Assembly (NCBI GenBank): GCA_003339415.1
Contig: PDHQ01000054.1
Location: forward strand, 1-64,000
DNA length: 64,000 nt
Direction of reading: 5' to 3'
From: Ophiocordyceps camponoti-saundersi (nom. inval.)
Taxonomy: Eukaryota; Ascomycota; Sordariomycetes; Hypocreales; Ophiocordycipitaceae
Below are positions 24,601 through 31,725 of this stretch, piece after piece (position 1 is the first letter of the stretch; every line of letters starts with the position of its first letter). The notes under the pieces are model-generated. The model was given only the letters and a program-made list of their open reading frames with translations. It ran no database searches and was not told the DNA's origin. A program made the position numbers and the translations under genes.

Positions 24601-25445
24601 GCGCATGGAAGAGCCATAGAGTGGCGCCAAATCGAGGTATGACGACGTCATAGACCGGTTTCCATCCGGACCACCGGAACGAAAGATGTCGTGGATTATG
24701 ATGGACGCGTGATAGAAGAACATGGAAGACAGGCCAGCCGGGTTCTCTCTGAAGTGGGCGTCATCGCGGGCCATGAGGAGGTCGAACAGAATTCCCGCGT
24801 CAGGCTTGACGCCGTGAAGGCGCTTCGTCGCCCTGACAGTGCGGGCGTACGGCGAGCCAGCCTTTCCGACGTCGGGCTGAAGTACGTTATTGCCGCGACC
24901 ATCAGGTGTGCGGTACTGGAAGAGGCCGTCGTCCGGCAACGGGCCGCGCAACACCACGTCCGTGTCCGGGACTTTGAACTCGACAGCCTCGTCCGCCTCG
25001 GTCGCGGCCACCTGTTCTGGGGCGTCGGCAGCTCGAAAGGAAGCCCGGCCGCCGACATAGGTCTGCGGCGGATGCTGGAGACCTGCCCAGAGCTTGTCAA
25101 TAAGCCGGCTGGTGAGGACGGCACGAGCCTCGGAGGTAGAGGGCAGGGAGGTGAGGATGCCGATCAAAAGCTCCGTCGTGCTGCTCATACGTCAGACTCA
25201 GGGAAAACTTCAAGGATGGATCGCGCCAATTACCCCTTTTTATCGTCGAGAGGAGCGCCCCTGCGGACATGGTGAAGCTCTTGGACGAGGCTGACAAGTT
25301 CTTCTTCAGAGGCCTGCTTCCGAATGCAAGCATGGTTGTGCCAGAGGTCTATCACGAGCTTGACGAGGTCCTTGGACGGGTCAGACGAGTGGTTCCAGTG
25401 GTCGGCGTAGGCCTCATCGGCCAGGAACTTTTCTGGAGTCGCCAT
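21654..25445 (-). CDS. Psi-factor-producing (Ppo)/linoleate diol synthase-like fatty-acid oxygenase
   Basis: A fusion of a haem peroxidase/dioxygenase with a P450 domain, expected to oxygenate C18 fatty acids to oxylipins. Exons are 25,445-25,234, 25,180-22,315 and 22,031-21,654, which sum to an exact frame of 1,151 residues. Peroxidase marks: distal His234 (IIIHDIF), the SSYLDLAPLYG loop at about 250-260, catalytic Tyr409 and proximal His412 in LLYRFH. P450 marks: ExxR as EVQR at 991-994 and the haem-ligand Cys1061 in SYGQHEC. Intron 1 is 53 bp (25,181-25,233) and joins DDKKG to TTELL. Intron 2 (22,032-22,314) holds the assembly gap, but both its splice sites lie in good sequence. The AsnXXGln motif I expect in the I-helix of diol synthases is not evident (GTGVSVTTVSL instead). 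An extra segment of roughly 35 residues lies near 120-155. The exact product cannot be assigned. Confidence 0.9.
22032..22314 (-). other. Ppo intron 2 containing poly-G runs and an assembly gap
   Basis: Donor GTAGGT follows the codons for MLQ and acceptor CGTAG precedes GVAGRN, both phase 0. Inside are G runs at 22,067-22,081 and 22,271-22,292 and the N gap, so true intron length is unknown. Confidence 0.75.
22176..22185. other. Assembly gap (10 N) with error-containing duplicated flank
   Basis: Bases 22,085-22,175 repeat 22,296-22,387 with many mismatches, ending in the same caatccgt. Two contig ends therefore overlap here after failing at the homopolymer, and the left copy is a low-quality read-through rather than real sequence. 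Confidence 0.85.
25181..25233 (-). other. 53-bp intron 1 of the Ppo gene
   Basis: Donor GTAATT and acceptor GAGCAG on the minus strand. The split codon GG|C restores DDKKGTTELL, continuous with the family N-terminus, and the three exons then sum to whole codons. Confidence 0.8.
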
Positions 25446-25500
25446 GACTGATGCAGCTCATGACGAGGAGTGAGCCCAGATGCCAAAAAAAAACCCGCCG

Positions 25501-25507
25501 TTATATA
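25501..25507 (-). promoter_or_regulatory. TATA box of the Ppo gene
   Basis: TATATAA on the minus strand about 55 bp upstream of the start codon at 25,445. Confidence 0.5.
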
Positions 25508-25911
25508 GGTCTCATCCTCGGTCGTCAGCCAGCGGCACGACGTGAGACGGCAGCACAAGCCGTGGAATCTGATTGGAACACGGCCAACGGATCGTCTGCT
25601 CGCTTCGGCCCGCCAACAGCAGGGTTACACTTACACACGATTGCCCTGGGAGGTGGCGCCCCCACGGGCCGATGGGGGCTATCCGTCATCCGTTAGTCCA
25701 TGACGGACGAAGAACCTAATTCGTCAATTGAAGACGGAGGGAAAGAGAAAGCGCAGATTGAGTCTTGCACGTTGCTTTGCTGGCAACGAGCCTTTTTTTC
25801 TTGGTGGCATCTCGGCTTTTCGAAATCAACACTCAGAGAAGAATCCGTGGCGTCATGATCGCCTTGCTTGCCATCCGGTCGGGACGGAAGAAACTTTTTG
25901 CGCTCTGCCAC

Positions 25912-25930
25912 GCTGACTGCGTCAGTCAGC
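25912..25930. promoter_or_regulatory. Perfect 8-bp inverted repeat with bZIP-like half sites
   Basis: GCTGACTG and CAGTCAGC separated by CGT. Each arm holds TGACT or AGTCA, the half site of AP-1/Gcn4-type bZIP factors. Function is inferred from sequence only. Confidence 0.4.
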
Positions 25931-26154
25931 CATCATCATCGCAAGCCCGGATCCAAGCTCAGCCACTACTAATATGGGGTCCGGGTCTAAGGCGTTTCTT
26001 CTCCTCCATCCATCCGACGCCTTCCGTCGTCTCACGGACTGATTGAGACTGTGTCCAAGCGTCGGATGCAGCCTTATATCAACGTCTCCCGCCCCCTCCC
26101 CTTTTCCTCCGCCCCCAACAAAATACCATCACGCCGCAGCCGAGGCGGCACGAC

Positions 26155-26184
26155 ATGATCGTCAGAGGTCGAATCGCAAGGTGA
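26155..26184 (+). promoter_or_regulatory. Upstream ORF (9 codons) before the PPPDE gene
   Basis: ATG ATC GTC AGA GGT CGA ATC GCA AGG TGA ends 9 bp before the predicted main ATG at 26,194. If transcribed it could dampen translation. The transcript start is unknown. Confidence 0.35.
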
Positions 26185-26193
26185 GACGTCGAC

Positions 26194-26957
26194 ATGCCTG
26201 TCCGCGACGACGTGGCACCGCGATCCAGCAGCCATAGATCGACTTTGTCACTGCAGAAGACGCAAATCACCATCCACGTCTACGACTTGTTGCCGGTGAG
26301 CTGACATTGGTCTTGCGAGGACTGTTGCTGTTCGCTGACTCTCCTCAGCCCGGTCGAGTCTCATCCGTCCTGTGGACCATCGGCGCCTCTTTGCTTCATT
26401 CCGGTGTCGTCATCAACGGCCGCGAGTACGCCTACGGCGGTCACGATCGGCGTGGAGTCACCGGCGTCTACTGGACCAAGCCCAAGGCTGAACCCCCTGG
26501 CGGCGCCTTTCGTTGCGAGATCATCCACGGCTTCACCCTCGCCACCGCCACCGAGATCGACGCCGTCCTTCACACCGCCTCGGATGAGTTTCTTGGCACA
26601 TCGTATAATCTCCTCACCAGAAATTGCAACCATTTTACCTCATATCTCTGCCAGAGGCTCACCGGCAACCCCGGTCCGGGATGGCTCAACCGCGCCGCCA
26701 GCATAGGCGTCGCCCTGCCATGCGTCGTGCCCCGAGAATGGATAGAACCTCCTGAGTACGAGACGGCCGATGGTGAACTTCTAGATAACGGCGTCGATCC
26801 GTCAGACGAGCAGGCTCACATGCTGTCACATCCTCGCCCGCGACTGCTGGCGGAGAATAGCGACGAGGAAGGTGGGAAAATAAGCAAGCCCATTCTAGAC
26901 AGCAGCGGTCGACGCATTCCTGCCGCGGAGAGGGCTCCGTCAGACGCCGGCTGCTAG
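26194..26957 (+). CDS. PPPDE/DeSI-type cysteine isopeptidase (deSUMOylase/deubiquitinase-like)
   Basis: Predicted to be a papain-like peptidase of the PPPDE superfamily, which removes SUMO or ubiquitin from substrates. Exons are 26,194-26,295 and 26,349-26,957, giving 236 residues. The 53-bp intron (GTGAGC to CTCAG) joins VYDLLP to PGRVSSVLW, reconstituting the family N-terminus. Catalytic residues are His51 in LLHSGVVI and Cys127 in TRNCNHFTSYLC; the EYAYGGH block at 60-66 is also conserved. The start was chosen because it is the first ATG in frame with exon 1 and gives a short polar leader. The C-terminal 60 residues after VVPREW are polar and probably unstructured. It is divergent from the Ppo gene and convergent with uS11m. 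Which modifier it cleaves cannot be told from sequence. Confidence 0.88.
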
Positions 26958-27268
26958 ACCGCTGGCGACGTGTGACGACACCAAATGGGCGAGGCGTTTT
27001 GGAGCGTTTCAACTGGGGTCTCTGGGGAAATACCAACTGATTCTGAATCCGATTCCCTGTCTTTTTATCTATTATTATTCGTGATTCACCATTCCCTTGA
27101 CTCCGTATCATTAGTCAGACAGGGTATGGCATAACAGAGCTCCGACAGTCTTTGTCTTCTTCTCTTCTCCCTGGCTTCCAGCTGTTCAGCCATGGGTTGC
27201 TGAACGCACGTATAGGGAAAGGTGGTTTTATTGACGCTCTTCGTCTCCAATAGAATAGCGCACGCAGC
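26958..27268. other. Convergent intergenic spacer
   Basis: 311 bp of 3' flanks of two convergent genes, with an AT-rich stretch near 27,060-27,085. No gene seen. Confidence 0.6.
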
Positions 27269-28420
27269 CTATATTCGTCGGGGCCCCGGGCTTCGACAAC
27301 CACCAAACTTGAGCCTGGTGGAGTCGCTTATTCTGACGATCTTATTTCGGAAGAAGGCACCATCGGGGCTCAAGAGTAGCTTGATGATTGCCTCCCTGCC
27401 CTCACCATAACCGCGCAGGACCAACTCCAAAGTGTTGATCGTGAGGTTCTTCTGCATCAACCGTTCGAACACGTACCTTGCCAGAGAATAAGCCGAGTCG
27501 AAGAGGCCGCGATTAGCCTTGCGGAAGCCAATATTGCCGCATGACACTGAGATGATGGGATCACGGTTAGGCCTCGAAAACGTGATATGGCAGTTGTGCT
27601 TGTGAGCGTAGACGTGTAGATGGTGTGGTTCTAGAGACGGTGGCGGCTCATCGAGAGGCTGCTCCTGAGGGTTATCGAGTACCTTGGTGTCGACCGGCGT
27701 CGACCGCCGGAGGCTGTCGAAGGCCTCGTAATGCGCGGGGTCTGACCGGCCAGTCCGCATGGTCTGCCTAGCACCGAAGAGGCTTTCGGAGACGCGTTTA
27801 TTACTCTCATTCATCGCTTGAACATCCATGGCGGTCATCGTCGGCTGCGGTTGACCGTAGAGTGATCTGGCCGAATTTTGGCTTGACTCGGAACTTGACT
27901 GGGCCTTGTGTGGATTCGGGAGATAGGAGTCGGGACCGTAGGGTGAAGAACCAGCGCTGTTCCTATACTCGGACGCGGATTGTGCCTTGCCTAGCTTGAG
28001 AAGATCGGAGTCGGGACCGTGGAATGAGGGGTCGGAGTTGATTTCGTACTCGAACATGGACCGCGCCTTATCTGGCTTGGAAAGATTGTAATCTGCCGTC
28101 TCGGACGAAGCGTAGAGCGTGCCGGCTACCTTGCTGTAATCGAAACTTGGAAGCTCACTGCCCTGACCGGAATAATCAGGTGCGAAAGGAGATGGGTCGT
28201 GCAAGGATGGTCCATATAGTTCGTCACGAGTATCCCTCTTCTTCCCTACAGGAGCTGCACCCGGCTGAAAGACGGTGGTCAAGGGGTTGATTTTGCCAGA
28301 GGGCGGCTTCTTGTCTTGCCATGAGGCCGCCGTCTGCGACAGGAAGCGTGACCTTCGCGGAGGACAAGCTGGGGCAATAACCTGTCGAAGCGTGGGACGC
28401 CTGGACAGCGCCCGACTCAT
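27269..28420 (-). CDS. mrps18: Mitochondrial small-subunit ribosomal protein uS11m
   Basis: Component of the mitoribosomal small-subunit platform (bacterial S11 homologue; MRPS18 in budding yeast). A single exon encodes 383 residues. The N-terminus is rich in Arg and Ser with no acidic residues (about 1-33), a typical matrix-targeting presequence. The S11 domain occupies about 265-383: HLHVYAHKHNCHITF, GNIGFRKANRG, the loop GYGEGREA (family GxGxGRE) and the C-terminal GCRSPGPRR (family GCRPxxRR). The roughly 230-residue middle is low complexity and contains three imperfect repeats of about 27 residues ending in GPDS or GQPQ. That makes the protein much longer than bacterial S11 (about 130 residues). 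It shares a short divergent promoter with tim44. Confidence 0.9.
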   Translation of the reverse strand: MSRALSRRPTLRQVIAPACPPRRSRFLSQTAASWQDKKPPSGKINPLTTVFQPGAAPVGKKRDTRDELYGPSLHDPSPFAPDYSGQGSELPSFDYSKVAGTLYASSETADYNLSKPDKARSMFEYEINSDPSFHGPDSDLLKLGKAQSASEYRNSAGSSPYGPDSYLPNPHKAQSSSESSQNSARSLYGQPQPTMTAMDVQAMNESNKRVSESLFGARQTMRTGRSDPAHYEAFDSLRRSTPVDTKVLDNPQEQPLDEPPPSLEPHHLHVYAHKHNCHITFSRPNRDPIISVSCGNIGFRKANRGLFDSAYSLARYVFERLMQKNLTINTLELVLRGYGEGREAIIKLLLSPDGAFFRNKIVRISDSTRLKFGGCRSPGPRRI

Positions 28421-28695
28421 CTTTAAGCAGTGCGCCGAGTCCTGGTCAAGCTGATAAAGATGGCTTTGAGGGGACCCTTTTCTGGTGCATCGTATGATAG
28501 CTAGGGTAGGTAGCTACGAGCCTGCGATAGCGTGCCGGGGATACGCCGTGGATGGACCGCTTCTCCGCCTGCCGATCTCTGTATTCTGCCATAGCAATTA
28601 GTAAGCCGCAGAGAAAATTCCCTACCTACCTAGGTACCTCAAGATCGTCGTCGCTGAGCTGCGACTGTCGCGAACCATCTCTTCTGCACACCAGC
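28421..28695. promoter_or_regulatory. Divergent promoter between uS11m and tim44
   Basis: About 275 bp if the downstream tim44 ATG is used. It contains the palindromic run CCTACCTACCTAGGTACC near 28,621-28,638, a motif also seen at other island positions (16,920; 30,447). Both genes are mitochondrial, so co-regulation is plausible. Confidence 0.45.
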
Positions 28696-29635
28696 ATGGT
28701 TCGACGCGTACCGAGCACCGCATGTGCTATCTCGAGAGCGGCTGCCAACCCAGCCTACGCATACGGAAGGTCTCCGGCGTATCGTAGGTTAGCCTCAACC
28801 GTCCCGCGCTCTGTTGCGCGGCTCGGCCCCAGTTATCCGTCGTCTTTTCTTCCCTCGCCTGTCTCTTCTCGTACCCTTTCATCACTACTATCGCCTCGGT
28901 ATTTGCGGCAATTCCATCTCTCTAGTAGAAGATTTCAAGACGATAAGAAGCCCGGACCGACCGAGGCGAATAAGGACGAAGCGCCCAAGACCAAGACGGC
29001 GCCGGACGGAGAGGAGCCGGCTGATAAGGGCCCGGGAAGCACGGGTCAAGACAATCAGCAAAAGACTGAGGGAGACGAGACGAAGAAAGAAGATGGTGAA
29101 AAGACCGGAAATGAGGATCTACCGCCTCCGCCACCGCATGGCGACAAGACGCCCTGGCAGGTCTTTATGGAGACGATGAACACAGAGTTCCAAAAGTCTA
29201 AGGAATGGAACGAGTCCACCAAGCAAATCGGCGCGGCGGCCCATCAGTTTACGGAAAGCGAGTCGGTTCGCCGGGCGCGCGAGGCTTACGAGCGATCCAC
29301 GGGCGCCGTATCCTCAACGGCATCCAGGGCGGTGAAGTCTACGGCGGGCGCCATCGGGAAGGGTGCCGCCTGGACGTGGGAAACGCCTGTGATGAAGGGC
29401 GTGCGTCGGGCGGCCAACGTGACGGGCGAGGCTGTCGACAAGGCTACGAAGCCGATTCGGGACACCGAGGCGTATAAGAACGTCAAGGATGTTATCGACG
29501 ACGGGAGCTCTTCAAGATACGGTGGCTGGGTGGAGAAGGAAGAGCGGCGGAAGAAGCGAGCGCTGAAGCAGGCTGAGCGTGCGGAGGGGGCCCCTCCCGC
29601 ACCGGAGGAGGATATCAAGTGAGCTCGCCTCCTTC

Positions 29636-29668
<33 letters not shown>

Positions 29669-30401
29669 TTTTATTTCTCGTTAGTCGAGGGTTAGACCCT
29701 TCGTCGCTGACGACGAACAACTAAGCGCCGGGACCAACTTGACGGTTCACAAGGACGCGGCTTGGAAGGAGGCGTGGCGGGACTTTCGCGACTCCAACCG
29801 GGTGATGCAGGGCCTATTCAACATGAAGGGCAAGTACGAAGAGTCGGAAAATCCCCTCATCTCGACGGCTCGCAGCATCACGGATCGCATCGGCGGCTTC
29901 TTCGCTGAGAACGAGACGGCCTTGGTGATCAAGAAGTTCCGGTCGATGGACCCTTCGTTCCAAGTGGAGCCCTTCCTGCAAGACCTCCGCGAGTACATGC
30001 TTCCCGAGGTGCTGGACGCGTACGTCAAGGGCGACACGGAGACGCTACGCCTATGGCTCTCTGCAGCGCAATACTCGGTCTACGAGGCTCTGACGAAGCA
30101 ATACCTCCAGGCGGGAATGAAGTCGGACGGACGGATCCTCGATATACGGAACGTGGACATCCTGCGAGCCCGTCTCCTGGACCCTGGTGAGGTTCCCGTC
30201 TTCATCATCACCTGCCGCACGCAGGAGGTCCACGTCTACCGCAATGCCAAGACGAACGAGCTGGCCGCCGGCATGGAGGATAAGGTGCAGCTGGTGACGT
30301 ACGCCATCGGCCTCACACGCGTGGCCGAGGACGTCAACAACCCGGAGACGAGGGGGTGGCGGATGATTGAAATGCAGAAGAGTGGAAGGGACTGGTATTG
30401 A
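28696..30401 (+). CDS. tim44: Tim44, import motor subunit of the TIM23 complex
   Basis: Peripheral inner-membrane protein that tethers mtHsp70 to the TIM23 channel for matrix import. Exons are 28,696-29,618 and 29,696-30,401, giving 542 residues. An in-frame ATG at 28,552 would add 48 residues, but that stretch includes promoter-like CTACCTAGGTACC repeats, and the N-terminus from 28,696 (Arg/Ser/Ala rich, with RRF near its end) is a better presequence. An acidic/Lys-rich low-complexity stretch follows, then TPWQVFMETMNTEFQKSKEW and the Tim44 domain. In exon 2 the segments HKDAAWKEAWRDFRDSN, NPLISTARSITDRI, KKFRSMDPSF and GDTETLRLWLS are diagnostic, ending NPETRGWRMIEMQKSGRDWY. The 77-bp intron (GTGAGC to TTAG) contains a run of 32 C; the acceptor chosen gives DIK-PFVADDE. 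Confidence 0.9.
29619..29695 (+). other. 77-bp tim44 intron with poly-C tract
   Basis: Donor GTGAGC follows the AA of a Lys codon and acceptor GGTTAG precedes the A that completes it. A run of 32 C lies at 29,637-29,668. An alternative acceptor (CGAG at 29,690) would add three residues. Confidence 0.7.
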
Positions 30402-31020
30402 GTCGTGTGTTACGGCTTGTGTAGGTACCGTGCATGTGTGTATATACCTACCTAGGTCCTACCTACTACCAACCTAGCAGGCAGGCAGGCAGGTATGTAT
30501 GTATGTCGTTCAACTCCCAACGCCGCTCTGGGTGGGTTTGCTATACACAAGGATGCTGTCAGACGGCGCAAAGGAGCAGATTCCACGGGAACGGGAGTTT
30601 AAAAAGACAGAGACTCATTATTGGCTCAAGATAATTCGTGAGATGCACCCCAAAGGGGACTATGCGGGGGGTTGATTTTAACAGACGACAGCGGCTTCTC
30701 GGCCCGGGAAGAAGCTTCTAGAAGCCAACCGGAAATGCGGGGATAGAGTCTGAAATAAGGGACGCAATATACTCTTTCTTTAGGAGTATTCATATTTGCC
30801 ACGGCACCTATTCCTATTAGACACGATATTCCTAAAAAGGGTAGTACGTACCTCGTAACTAAGATATTTTTTCCGCGCCACGCTACGCTATATAATAGTA
30901 GTATAAAATCCTAGAAAAAAAAAATATTACTTATAGTCCTTAAGTACCTAATTTTCTTAAGCGCGCTTTACGTTTAATAGCCGCTATAAATTACGGAAAA
31001 TAACTATAGTAGCTATATAC
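30402..31020. other. Right edge of gene island
   Basis: 3' flank of tim44 with CAGG/TATG microsatellites at about 30,478-30,506. The CCTACCTAGGT motif recurs at 30,447. Composition becomes AT-rich and CpA-poor after about 30,770. No gene seen. Confidence 0.6.
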
Positions 31021-31024
31021 TAAG

Positions 31025-31376
31025 TATCGGTATATATATACTAGGTATAAGTATATATAAGTACTAGTATATATAGGTAATAGTATATATATATAGGTAG
31101 CGGTATATATATAAGTATAAGTATATATAAGTACCGGTATATATATATAAGTAGCGATATATATATAAGTATAGGTATATATAAGCACCGGTATATACTC
31201 CGAGCACCGGTATATATATATAAGCACCGGCATATATAAGCACCGGTATATATATAAGCACTAGCATATATAAGCACCGGCATATATATATAAGCACCAG
31301 CACATATAAGCATAGGCATATATAGGCACCGGCACATATAGGCACCGGCATATATATAGGCACCGGCATATATAGG
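31025..31376 (-). repeat. TGCCGGTGCC minisatellite array (minus orientation), largely RIP-altered
   Basis: Tandem units of the type GGCACCGGCATATATA, more degraded (tatata) at the left end and better preserved next to the LTR at 31,377. Same family as arrays at 54.4, 57.2 and 62.2 kb. Long ORF-like readings in several frames are an artefact of the repeat. Confidence 0.8.
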
Positions 31377-31725
31377 TGTCACGCGCCAGGTTTCCTCTTA
31401 GATTTCCTTACGTCTTTTACGGTAATTTCTAAGGATTTCCGACAAGACCTTATATAACCCCGGAAATCCTTATTATAAAACTACCCGGAAAAACCTTAAG
31501 GGAAATTACTAGGAAATATAACTATTTACTTACCCGGAAATTATTAAGATTTCTAGGCAGATTTTTATACCCTTTCCTATTTTTACTAGTATATACTTTT
31601 ATCTATTTTATTAAGATTCCGCTTACGAAAATTTTTCCTCTTTTTCTCTTTTCTTTTCTTAGCTTAAAATCTTTATTTATAATATTAATATTATTATTTA
31701 CTTAATATATTTATAAGCTATAATA
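31377..31725 (+). repeat. 349-bp LTR of the chromodomain gypsy element
   Basis: An antisense copy at 57,786-58,134 has the same length, which defines both ends. The 5' end keeps an un-RIPped TGTCACGCGCC. Confidence 0.78.

Larger units (their letters stand above)
25446..26193. promoter_or_regulatory. Divergent promoter region between Ppo and the PPPDE gene
   Basis: About 750 bp. A TATATAA at 25,501-25,507 (minus strand) lies about 55 bp upstream of the Ppo ATG. A CCAAT box on the minus strand lies near 25,569. A perfect inverted repeat GCTGACTG-CGT-CAGTCAGC is at 25,912-25,930. No coding region seen. Confidence 0.55.

Noticed and set aside
23416..24642. Long plus-strand ORFs (220 and 187 codons) opposite the Ppo gene
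   Set aside because: Antisense shadows of a GC-rich coding exon with clear domain homology on the minus strand.
28552..28695. Upstream ATG for tim44 (48 extra residues)
   Set aside because: The segment contains promoter-like CTACCTAGGTACC repeats, and the protein from 28,696 already starts with a good presequence; kept only as an alternative.
30991..31382. Tyr/Ile-rich minus-strand ORFs (80-113 codons)
   Set aside because: Translations of the RIP-altered minisatellite array; no non-repeat sequence.
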